Assembly (NCBI RefSeq): GCF_021018805.1
Contig: NC_086283.1
Coordinates: forward strand, 12,289,162 to 12,353,161
DNA: 64,000 nt
Direction of reading: 5' to 3'
Source: Prinia subflava
Lineage: Eukaryota; Chordata; Aves; Passeriformes; Cisticolidae
Below, in pieces: positions 14,646 through 24,559 of this stretch; position 1 is the stretch's first letter; the number at the start of each line of letters is the position of its first letter. Under the pieces are notes generated by a model. It made no database searches and was not told where the DNA came from. It was given only the letters and a program-made list of their open reading frames with translations. The position numbers and the translations under genes were made by a program.

Positions 14646-16519
14646 CCAGCAGGGATCTGTTCTACATGACTCAAACAACAGAAGTGCTCCTGGAAATAAG
14701 TACCCTGATACTTAGGTAAGTATCTGGCAAGGGATCTATTTCATCATGGGTTTTACAACTTAGAGGATCACCCAGTTTTCAAAACCTAAATGGCAAAGAT
14801 TAACTTTTACAAGGTTCTGTCAAAACACATCACAGGTTGGCTTTTGTGCAGTGTGAAAGAGAACCTTGAGGCACTGATCCCATCGGTTTCACTTGCTCCA
14901 ACTGCCTCGGGATACATTAATACATGGAGTGCACAAATGATTACCAGACATTCAAAACCAGGGCTTACCACCCTCATCCGAGTGATCAGACTCCTAAATG
15001 GGACACCAGTAGGCCTCCAGCTGTGTTTGTGTGAGAAAGGAATTCCAGGCCCTAAAGACATCCATTTGAAACCACCAAAGCTGGAATTATACAGCAAAAC
15101 ATCAAGCACCAGCACAGAACACACTAAAAGTGCTTTGATACTGCTTTATAACATCAACAACGAGGGATTTTGCTTCATGCAAGGGATCCTTGTTTAAATT
15201 ACATTGGATGGCCTGTTTTAGTTCGGTTTATGGGCACATCCTGTGCACTCTTGTATAGTTGAGCAATCCCATCCAATTCTAAAGGCTTATTTATGAGCAT
15301 AAAGATGACTTACAGCAATAAAGAGCTACACCCTTGTCGTTCCAGCACTCACCTGCTCACTGAGGATCTTATCATAATACAAACAATGATAAAAAATATA
15401 CTCAGATTCCATTTTGAGCCATTTCTGAACAAAGCAGGGAAGGATAAACGAGAATCCTCCCACAGCTTCCAATTCCTGCAGTGGTTTGAGGCAAGAGAAG
15501 AAAATTTGAACTACAGTTCTCAAAAAGATGAAATGTTCTTGTTTCACCATGGATTCAAGACTCACAGTTCTGCCATTTTTTTCTTTCGTAGAAATTAAAC
15601 ACCTGCTTTCAAATGCCATACTTTTGCATTTTGTTTCGGTTTTTTTGCTGGTTGTTGGTTGGGATTTTTTTCACACTACAAGTATTTCTTTCTATCATTA
15701 TATGAAAACTAAACTCTTATGCAAAACAACCTAACTTTATTAACATGCTGCTTGGGAATATAACTCCAAATTCAAATGGATTATAGGGATGCAGGAATTG
15801 GGTTTGCCTATTCCCACCAGTGATAAGTCTCCATGTTTCTGTCCCACTTTTTTTTTTTTAATTTTTTTTTTTTTAATTTTTTTCTCTACAGAATGTACAC
15901 CTAGCCTGTGAAGATTTTTATCCTGTTTGCTTCTTGTCTCTTTGGGACGGAGGTCCTGCTGCAGCAGAGGACAGATGAATATCCTGGGGGTAGAGCCAGC
16001 TCAGAAGGAAACGGATCTTTCTCTGCTACTCACATACTACCAGGATTCTCCCTACACAGAGGCAATTCAGGGAGAGGCTCCTGCCAGTATAAATCCAATT
16101 GGGCTATGTAAACACAGAGAAGGACCAGAGACTATGAGCTCCAGAGAGAGACTGCTCCCTTGTGATAAACTAAGCTAATAAATAAGTTTTTAAAAGACCA
16201 AGATCTCTAATGTTGAGAGCTTTAAAGAAGGATCAGATTGTGGAAAATTTATGGGTGATATTCTGGGAAAAAAAAAAGTTACTTTGCATCAGCCAGATGC
16301 ATCCGTTTCTTAGGCTTACAGTAATAAAACCCTTTTAAAGAAAGAGGAAAGAGAGCAGAGGCCTTGCCTATAATGCCACAGCTTACCCCTGTTAGTGCAA
16401 CAGGCTACACTTTCGTGCCAGAGCCAGAGACGGAGACACTGGAGATGTCTGTGCCCAACGTGTGCCGTCTGCCCATGCCCCCTAACTGATGCTAGCTTAC
16501 AGCAGAGAGCTGCTGGTTC
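14646..16519. other. Gene-free sequence with a T-rich patch
   Basis: No domain is recognised. A plus-strand frame of 135 codons (14790-15197) and overlapping minus-strand frames show no family signature. A T-rich low-complexity patch lies at about 15,848-15,885. Confidence 0.5.
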
Positions 16520-16654
16520 ATGTCAGACATTCTGGGCCTTTCCCCTCAAGAAAGACTTTGAGGTGCTGGACGGTGTCCAGAGAAGGGCAACAGAGCTGGG
16601 TAAGGGTCTGAGTTAAGTCGTATGAGGGAGCTGGGGGTGTTCAGCCTGGAGAAA

Positions 16655-16710
<56 letters not shown>

Positions 16711-17035
16711 AGATCTTATTGCTCTCTACAGAAAGACGGTTGCAGAAAGATGGAGGTCAGTAACAAGTGCTGAGGGGAAATGATCTCAAGTTACATCAGA
16801 GGAGGTTTAGATTAGATATTAAGGAGAGAAAAATACAGAAAGAGCTGCCAAATCTATAGACTGCACAGGGATGTGGTGGAGTCGCCATCCCTGGAAGTGT
16901 TAAAAAAATATGTGATATAACACTTGAGGGCATGGTTTAGTGGTGAACATGGTGGTGGGGTGGTGGGGTTGGGTTGACAGCTGGACTTGGTGACCTAAGA
17001 GATCTTTTCCAACCTTAGTGATTCTATAGCTGTAT
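16520..17035 (+). mobile_element. CR1 LINE 3' end with internal GA microsatellite
   Basis: Sense-strand CR1 3' end. It shows a 'ttctgggcctttcccctcaa' type block, then 'gtgtccagagaagggcaac', then 'gttcagcctggagaa'. It ends in the characteristic 'ttttccaaccttagtgattc' type 3' terminus followed by 'tatag'. A (GA)25 microsatellite has expanded inside the element. Only the 3' non-coding region and the end of ORF2 are represented, as is typical of 5'-truncated CR1 insertions. Confidence 0.85.
16657..16707 (+). repeat. (GA)25 microsatellite inside CR1
   Basis: About 51 bases of perfect GA dinucleotide. It begins where the CR1 consensus reads 'ctggagaagaga', so it probably grew from that short purine stretch. 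Confidence 0.95.
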
Positions 17036-17474
17036 GAATTTAGATTGATTCTTAGCACAGCTTTTGCAAGAACTACTTATATTTCATTCTGTGATTTTTA
17101 AAAATATTTCTTTTTCATATTAAACCTCATAAATTGAAATACAGACTGGAAAAATATTGTCTGTTTTCACTTATGCCATAACAAAAATCTGTAGACCCCA
17201 GAAGAAATTACCACAGTGTCACCTGTGTAACCAGCCATGCTTCTATGATTCACGTACCACTGAAGGTATATTAGGCAAGGATGATGCATTAAAAACACAT
17301 GCTGCATTAAACAGGATGGGGTGAAGAAGCTGGCACTGAGGAGTTTGATGAGGCCGGTGGTGTTTGGTTTGTTTGTTTTTTAGGAGTCTGTATTGCTAGG
17401 AAGGGACTAAACTAAGGAGCGGGAAAGAGGACGAGAGTGGAAAACCGAAAAAAAATATGGGGAAAAAATATTTT

Positions 17475-18142
17475 AAAAGAGAGGAAAAAAGGAAAAAAAA
17501 GGGGGAAAAAAGAAAAAAAAAAGAGAAAAAAAAAGAAAAAAAAGAAAAAAGAAAAAAAAAGGAAAAAAAAAGAAAAAAGAAAAAAAAGAAAAAAGAGAAA
17601 AAAAAGAAAAAAGAGAAAAAAAAGGAAAAAAAGAGGGGAAAAAAGGAAAAATAGAAAAAAAAAGAGAAAAAAAGAAAAAAGAAAAAAAAGAAAAAAAGAA
17701 AAAAGAGAAAAAAGAAAAAAGAGAAAAAAAGAAAAAAGAGAAAAAAAGAAAAAAGAGAAAAAAAGAAAAAAAAAGAAAAAAGAGAAAAAAAGAAAAAAGA
17801 GAAAAAAAGAAAAAAAAAGAAAAAAAAGAAAAAAAAGAAAAAAGAAAAAAGGAAAAAAGAAAAAAAAGAAAAAAAGAAAAAAGAAAAAAAAGAAAAAAAA
17901 AGAAAAAGAAAAAAAAGAAAAAAGAAAAAAAAGAAAAAATAAAAAAAGAAAAAAAAGAAAAAAGAAAAAAAAAGAAAAAAAGAAAAAAAGAAAAAAGAAA
18001 AAAAGAAAAAAAAAGAAAAAAAAGAAAAAAGAAAAAAGAAAAAAAAGAAAAAAGAAAAAAAGAGAAAAAAGAAAAAAAGAAAAAAAAAAGAAAAAAAAAG
18101 AAAAAAAAGAAAAAAGAAAAAAAAAAAAAAAGAAAAAAAAAA
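17475..18142 (+). repeat. 668-bp polypurine tract, (GA6-7)n type
   Basis: A run of G and A only, interrupted by single T residues at 17,652 and 17,940. The dominant unit is one G followed by six to eight A, with GAGA variants. Both strands carry open frames over 270 codons here, encoding Lys/Glu/Arg or Phe/Ser/Leu strings. These are compositional artefacts, not genes. Homopurine-homopyrimidine mirror tracts are known to form triplex (H-DNA). Confidence 0.95.
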
Positions 18143-18159
18143 TGATGAAAAAGATGGAA

Positions 18160-18430
18160 AAGCGGCCGAGGTGTGCGGCAGAGCTGGGAGCCGCCCGGGA
18201 GGCCGCAGCTACCATGGACAGAGCCCGCCGGCCCCGCCCGCCGCGGAGGAGCCGCCCCGGCGCTCCCGGCTCCGGGAAGCGCCGGCCGCACACGGAGCAT
18301 CCTCCGGGCAGGAGCTCCGGCCAGGCCCCCGGAGCCGGGAGCGGCTCAGGCACGGGTTTATGGGCTCTGCCTCACGCGGTTTTACGGCCGTGTCTGGCTT
18401 AGGTTGGGCTCCCCTGTGTTGATTCAGGGA
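18160..18430. other. Small CpG-rich block next to the polypurine tract
   Basis: About 270 bp with dense CG dinucleotides and GC boxes of the CCGCCC type, in an otherwise AT-rich neighbourhood. It begins within 20 bases of the polypurine tract. An ATG at 18,213 opens a frame full of Arg, Pro and Gly, but no domain is recognisable. It could be a promoter of an unannotated transcript or an isolated GC-rich insertion. Confidence 0.55.
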
Positions 18431-20034
18431 ATGATTCGGAACACCTGCCTCCGAGCGCCATGCCGTGAAGGTCGGTTGCAATAAAAAGTTAATAAAAGCG
18501 TTTATTGCAGGGCACGTGAACCTAAAAATTTTAAATTAATCGAGGCAGCAGCTCATAGGCAACTTCAAAGGTTATTTTTTAAAAAAAATAACGGTGTCCT
18601 TCTATGTACAACAGAAAAGCTTTGTGGCAAAATACGTTTTGTTTTAGACAAATTGCTCTTCCTGCAGAAGGAGAAATATGAACCCTGATGGATTTTTCTT
18701 TCCGGTATACAGTATTCTCAGCACAGGAGCTGCCTATTACAGATTTTGCAGCCCATTACTCCTGAAGGATGGTTATCAGTAACACCTATTTTTCCTAGAT
18801 AATGTGACGCTACAGGGAAATCTGAATTTGGACACACTGCATACATACAGGGAGAAGGATGCGACCCCATGTTAAGCGTTTGAGAGGGGTTAAGTGCTTG
18901 AGAGAAGAAACATAGAAAAAAAGTTTAGAGAGCTAATAGAAAAGATTCCAATTCCCTAATTTGAGCTAAAAGCCCAACTTCATTTAAAAAAAGGAATTAA
19001 ATTTCAAAAGAAAAACTGGTATATTCAATTGTCATAAACTCGTGCTTATTGTACATGCTTGACACCAAGTGCATTGTGGAGGACGTTATTTCATGCCACT
19101 ATTTACATCCTTCACAGAATAAAAAATTCTGTATGTATTTCGTTGGGTAATGAGATATTATCTCTATTATTATCTAGATAATACCTGAGATCTATCTGTC
19201 CTAGGTAGAGTTTTAATAGACTTTTTTTATTTCCTGAGAATATACCAAATTAATGACGTGAAATTGTTTACATTGATTCATTTGTTGGTGTTTGAATATC
19301 AAGAATACATTGCTAATGCTGTCAGAACTTTTGATAATGCTACTCCCTTTCTTCAGCTTACTGTGGAGTTTATAATGCTTATAAAAATGTCCTGAAAATA
19401 CGATTGGTTGAATATGATATTGTGGCTAAATGAGAGTTTTATAGAAACACTGAATTTTCCATGAAAAATGAAAAATAGTGTTCTAAATCATGTGATCTTG
19501 GTGATAGTATTGAATTGAATATTGAATATCTACATTCCAAATTCTGTGGTCCTCCAAGCTGTGCTCAGGGCTGGCTGAGTACTGAGAGGGCTTCACAACA
19601 GCTGTGCTCTTTGAAAAAGCATGTCCATGCTCTGGAATGTAACGTATTACTCAAGGTTCACTGTTTCTTAAGGCAAAAGTATGTATGGTGGTATGGTTGC
19701 ACAAAAATACACACTGGGGCTGGGATGACAGAAACGTGCCATTGCTTCTGGGCTAACAACCAGGAAACTATTCATGGTGATGGCTGTTGAAAAACTACCT
19801 GAAGTAATGGAAAAGAGATGAGAAAGGTAAATTTCAGCTTTGGATATACCTTTTTAATAATTTTTGGCTTGTTTTCACATGCACAAATACTTGTCCACAT
19901 AAGTGCAAGTTGACAGACCTCCATTGTACATGTATTAAGAGACAGGGTTTGCCAGTAAAATCTGTGGCATCACATAGATATCCCGCAAGAGCTATGTTCT
20001 CTGTTTCAAAAACCCTGAAATATTGTTATGCCGG
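18431..20034. other. Gene-free AT-rich sequence
   Basis: No exon or repeat family is recognised. Two AATAAA-like sites on the plus strand (near 18,481 and 18,494) follow the CpG block. They could be poly(A) signals of a short transcript, but nothing else supports one. Confidence 0.45.
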
Positions 20035-20218
20035 TTAGAGCAGCAGCTGCTAGCAATAACCACAGATTTACTCTCCAGACCCTTCCCCAGCTCCATTGCC
20101 CTTCCCTGGACATGCTCCATCACCCCAATGTCTTTTTTGTAGTGAGGGGCCCAGAACTGGACACAGTCCCCCAGGTGGGGCCTCACCAGTGCTGAGCACA
20201 GGGGGACAATGTGAAAAC
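20035..20218 (-). mobile_element. CR1 LINE fragment, antisense
   Basis: The reverse complement reads through the CR1 block 'actggtgaggccccacctgg', then 'tgtgtccagttctgggccc', then 'catgtccagggaagggcaa'. These are consecutive conserved segments near the end of CR1 ORF2. Truncated at both ends. Confidence 0.85.
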
Positions 20219-20224
20219 AAGCAC

Positions 20225-20345
20225 TTGGATCTGTCCACAAAAAGAGCATTGGTGTCCCTGCCTGTGTGAGAGGAGTTGGAGCTAGATTATCTTTAAGGTG
20301 CCCTCCCACCCAAACCATCCTGTGATTCCATGGTTTGCCAGCTAT
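20225..20345 (+). mobile_element. CR1 LINE 3' terminus, sense
   Basis: The sequence follows the CR1 3' UTR: 'ggtgtccctgcctg', then 'agattatctttaagg', then 'cccaaaccatcctgtgattc'. It ends where CR1 insertions end. It lies a few bases from the preceding CR1 piece but in opposite orientation, so these are two insertions or an inverted remnant. Confidence 0.8.
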
Positions 20346-21100
20346 TACCAGATCAGACAGGAGGAACACAAGGGGGGCTGTATGTATTCAGAGGGGCAGC
20401 CCCCGCAAAGCAGGTCATGACATTTGCTGTTAGCACATCTCCTCTTCATCATTTACTCCATGAAACGAGTGTAATGGCCAGCACAGGCAGATTTAAGCAA
20501 TGCTCTCACGTTTCTTTTGATGTCTCATCAGATTTCCTGGTCTTTCCAAAGACGAAGAGAGAAGCTGTTTCTCCCAAGCAACCTGTCCAGTTCTGTGCAT
20601 GAATATAGCCCCAAATAAATACACAATATAGTAATTACCTGTCTCCTGGCTTTGTTGTTTCTCTCATCTTTTCCATTTGGGAAACCTCTGGTTAGCTTTC
20701 CTGTGGTCTGTTATTTTACTTTTCTGTTTCCTTCATCCAACCTAGATCACGTTTCTCTTCATACCACAGTACTTCTCCAAAGAGGTGAGACCTTCCTGAA
20801 TGTGGAGGAGGTTTATGCTGATGGAAATCTGTCACACTTCTATCCAGTACTATGTTCTAAAAGGTTAACATTAAGCTGCCACTCAAAACCTCTTACTCGT
20901 TATATTAAAAAAAAAAATTGTAATGCAAGAATTGTCAGAGGCAATAGTTGGATGAAAATAGCAGAAATTAGGAAAACTTCTAATGTTATATTTTCTATTA
21001 CATGAAATGATTTTCAGCTGATTAAATAGATTAATGTTGGTACTGTGGTAGAATCACAGAACTGTTTGCACTGATTTTGCTGGCTTCCTTTTTTTCTCTA
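20346..21100. other. Gene-free sequence before FN3-like remnants
   Basis: No domain is recognised in the plus-strand frames at 20,330-20,602 or 20,652-21,005. If the FN3-like segments downstream belong to an old gene, the exon preceding 21,102 is not visible here. Confidence 0.45.
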
Positions 21101-21101
21101 G

Positions 21102-21475
21102 GCATAATTATAAAATATGAACTTTACGTGAAAAAACCAAAAGAACAACAAACAAACAAACAAAACAACAACAACAAAAAATCAACAAAAAACCACCCCA
21201 AAACCCAACAAACAAACAAAAAAACACAAACAAAACAAAACAAAAAAACCCACACCAGCAGGGAAATTTTTCCCTCGCGAAATCCATACTTTCCAAAGGC
21301 TGATGGCCCAGTCCTCCAGCTGGGAGAGACTCCTAAAGAAATGCCCTGGGCTCCACCAGAGACCAGTCTCTGATCTAGAGCCATTCACAGAGTATGAATT
21401 TTATGTGATAGCAGTAAACACAGCAAGAGTGATATCTACAGACTGGATATCAGGACAAACAGGAAAGGCTGGCAG
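21102..21475 (+). pseudogene. Decayed FN3-domain exon (C' to G strands)
   Basis: A pyrimidine-rich stretch ending in TTTTTTTCTCTAG precedes codons for IIIKYELYVKK, the usual middle of an FN3 domain after a PNG turn. Downstream, in another frame, codons from about 21,365 read DLEPFTEYEFYVIAVN followed by a TDWISGQTGK segment. This is the canonical FN3 F and G strand pattern (L-x-P-x-T-x-Y-x-F-x-V-x-A-x-N, then S-x-W-x-S-x-x-T). The halves are separated by an A/C-rich low-complexity insertion (about 21,128-21,252) and a one-base frame change near 21,366. No strong donor is seen at the expected 3' edge. The segment therefore looks like a broken exon of a multi-exon FN3 gene, perhaps of usherin-like organisation. 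The parent gene is not identified. Chance similarity is unlikely for the second half but possible. Confidence 0.5.
21128..21252 (+). repeat. A/C-rich low-complexity tract
   Basis: About 125 bases of A runs interrupted by single or double C (AAAC and AACAA units). It interrupts the FN3-like segment and would encode Lys, Asn, Gln and Thr strings. Confidence 0.85.
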
Positions 21476-21815
21476 CACTGGTTTGACTTTGATAGAAATG
21501 AAAGGAAAAAATAAATTAGAATATATTCTTAGTTTTTTTCAGGCAATAGAAAAGGTGAAATCTTCTGACACTGCACTTCTAACATTTTTTCAAAAAGCTG
21601 CAAAGGTAGAGCTAACATCTTGAAACTTGATGTTTTCACATTTCTCAGATTTGAGGTACTGAAAATCAAGAGGATCCATCAAAATAGATCAGTTCATGAA
21701 GGGAAAAAATAAAAGCTCTTATCTTTGATAATCTGTTGGGTTTTTATTTGAATAAACAAATTAAGAGTCTGCCAAAAGAAGGCACCAAACTACTTGTTCC
21801 CAATGTTTCTTGCAG

Positions 21816-21961
21816 AGTTTGAAGAGCCTTATTCAGTTTGGCCTGCTGATCCTGCACCACCACCTCTTTCAGAAATCTGCAGGTCAGTTCCCTACATCAG
21901 CTCCACAAATATTGGCAAGATGTGCAAGGATAAAAAGTACGACTGCCAAATGCACCCACAG
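21816..21961 (+). pseudogene. Candidate decayed FN3 exon (A to C strands)
   Basis: The 146-bp segment is flanked by an acceptor-like TTTCTTGCAG and a donor-like CACAG followed by GTATCA. One frame is open throughout and contains PADPAPPPLSEI and SVPYISSTNIG, reminiscent of the proline-rich linker and B strand that start an FN3 domain. In a second frame the last codons read NAPTG, ending exactly at the donor. This is the same point (after the P-x-G turn) at which the segment starting at 21,102 begins. No B-C strand tryptophan is present in the open frame, and joining the two readings needs a frame change. I infer the first half of the next FN3 repeat of the same dead gene; the evidence is weaker than for the upstream segment. 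Confidence 0.35.
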
Positions 21962-24559
21962 GTATCATTGGTATTCCAATAAGAGTCTGAGTTTTCCTTC
22001 TCTGCTAAGCACCCAGCTGCCACAGAAACAGCTGAAAACCTTGGAATACTCAGCAGGAGGACCAAAAACCTGGCTTTGAATTGCCATCTTTCATTTCTCT
22101 TATTTCTATTTTTTGGAAATATTTTTTTTCTTGTTCCTGGTTTAAGAAATTAAACTTGAAATATATAGAAATTGTACTTGAAATCATGATCACAGGATCT
22201 CTAAGGTAAGTTTAGACCCACTGTTTTCTGTTGGAAGATGCTCTTCTCTTTACACTTCTCAGTTGTTTAAAAAAACAAAAGGGAAATCAAAAATACAGAT
22301 ATCCTGTCCAGACGTCACTTTCTTGGGAGCTGGGAATACCAGTGGAAAGGTTATGAATTACTTGGTAGATTCTAGTTCAGCCTGAGATATACAAAAGTTT
22401 ATGTCCCTTATATACACATCTATAGTTGAATAGCCACATGCAGACACAGACAGGGACCCTTCAGCACTGGAGTGTGTGAGGCATGTTGTGCTCTAGAGCT
22501 GCCACCACAAGCTGAGGTTTCAGAGGAGCTGGAATCACAGGGAATGCCTGTCATGGGGGCATCACCAAGCCCCATAGCAGCCTCAGGCAGGTGCATGGCA
22601 GTACAAGGAACTTCCAGCACACTGCCAAAACCTTCAGCAACAGTGGACCATGCTCCAGCCCCTGGTGGGCAGCCCAAGGTTGAGAAACTTCTAGTAAAAC
22701 CACAGCAGAGTCTTCAAAGCCCTAGAAGAGACCAGCTGAAAAGGGGTTTCATTGCAAAGATACCTTGTAGTCTTTGCAGAATTAGCTAATAGTATAAAAA
22801 AAAAAAAGCCTTTCATCACAAGGTGCCTTACTCCTTCACCCTCATCTTTGACCACTCACTGCAGTTCCCCTGAGGTTGTCACAGGCAACAGCAGTATCCA
22901 AGTGAAGCAACCCCATCACTTTCTAAGCCCAAAATTACAGCTAGCAATTCTCCCAAGGTTTCACTCTCTTTCCCAACAGGAAAACCCTAGGAATCCAACA
23001 GCAATTCAGAGCCTTTCTTTTCCAGCTGCCATCCTCACAGAACCAACCTTCTGCTTTTCAAGCCCTTTTAAAGAAGAAGCTTTCAGGATATTCTGCAATG
23101 CAAAGAGGAAGCCACCAAACTGTAGAGCAGGGAAGAGGGTTAATTGAATGTCTTGATAGCCAAGTAATAGGAGCATAATTGATTTAATCCAGAAATCTTT
23201 CTGTGACTAGAGATGAACCACACAAAAATTTGCTGTGAGAGTATTTTTGCAAAACATTCTGGTAAGCAATGAAACATAACAATGCCATTCAGGTTGTATT
23301 CATCATACCTTTACTACAAACATTGCAGTACTGCTAATTTCAGACAAAAAATAAGATATATCCTTCCTACCTGAGAGGTGACTGAGGCTGATAGGTACTG
23401 CACGTTCTGCACATCAAACTGTGCCTTAGAGTCTCACATACCCTCACATACCTCAGAGCCATGTTCTCACCCAGCCCAGTGGGGAAGCTCCAGCAGGAAC
23501 AAATTACGCAGATTCAAGCTTAATGAAGGAACAACCCATGAATCAGGAGGATAATTTTGGTTGTGGAAGCCTGCATCCAGTCACCATCCCTCCAAAATAC
23601 TGCTCAGCTTTATCCTATATCAGAAAATTTCACCTCTCCCTTCCTCTTGACCCACTCTAGATATCAGGCTACAGCTGGGGCAGCACAAACTGCCCTGCTC
23701 CTGCTACCTGGGGCCTCGGGAAGAGATGACCCTATCAAAAACCGTGGCGAAACACGTCTGGAGGTGTAAAACCAGCCCCTGGCTGATACTTTTGAAGCAA
23801 CTGGAATAGTGTGTTATGTTAGAAAGGAGTGGCACACAATCCATCACACATCGTACATCCTCAGCTTTGGCCCTGGGCTCCTGTTGTCCATACCAAGTAA
23901 TTTAACATTTCGGGGCCTCACATCCTTCTGTGTAGACAGGAGAATTCCCCCAAGGCCAGAGGAGAGGATCATTATGAGTAGTCCCTATATGAGCCTTAGC
24001 CAAGCTCTCAGCTGTACCATTTCTGTAGGATGGTTGTACAGTCCCACCACAAATCATCACAGCTTGTTGACTGTCGGCATTTTTGGGGAACTTCATGTAA
24101 CACTGGCCCAAAGTTCAGCATTAGTGCTGGAAAGAAAAAAATAAAATAATATAATCTGTGGCTAATACAAAGCAAGTACTAATGTGGTGCTTTTGCCCAC
24201 AGCAACTGAAATCCAAAAGAGACAAGCTGTATGGACATACTTTCCATTGCCTTCCAAAATGGAGTACGGAGGAGCCCCCAGCCCACTCTGACAGGGATGC
24301 CTGCTTCCCCTGCCTCCCCGCTTTGCTCTGGCCCTGTGCACAGCCCATTCCCGCTCCAGTGGAAACAAACAGCAAGGCTCCTCCCAGCCTCTCCAGCCAC
24401 AAAATGTTTAGGCAGAAGAACTATCTTTTCTGTGTTAAAACACCAAGATAAATAAATGCACCACCCTCCTCCTTTATTGAAGCAGACTTCAGAGAAGAGA
24501 CGTTGCAGGAGACACTGTCATGCACGGCTCTCTTAGAAGCTGGGGTGGTGGGTTCAATA
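21962..24559. other. Gene-free sequence
   Basis: No further FN3-like exon is found. A plus-strand frame at 22,752-23,147 (131 codons) and others are unremarkable. Base composition rises toward the GC-rich field that begins near 24,560. Confidence 0.45.

Noticed and set aside
14790..15197. 135-codon plus-strand frame
   Set aside because: No recognisable domain, and an equally long frame runs on the opposite strand over the same bases.
17412..18402. Open frames of 275-321 codons on both strands
   Set aside because: They are translations of the polypurine tract into Lys/Glu/Arg or Phe/Ser/Leu strings. Stop codons are nearly impossible in such sequence.
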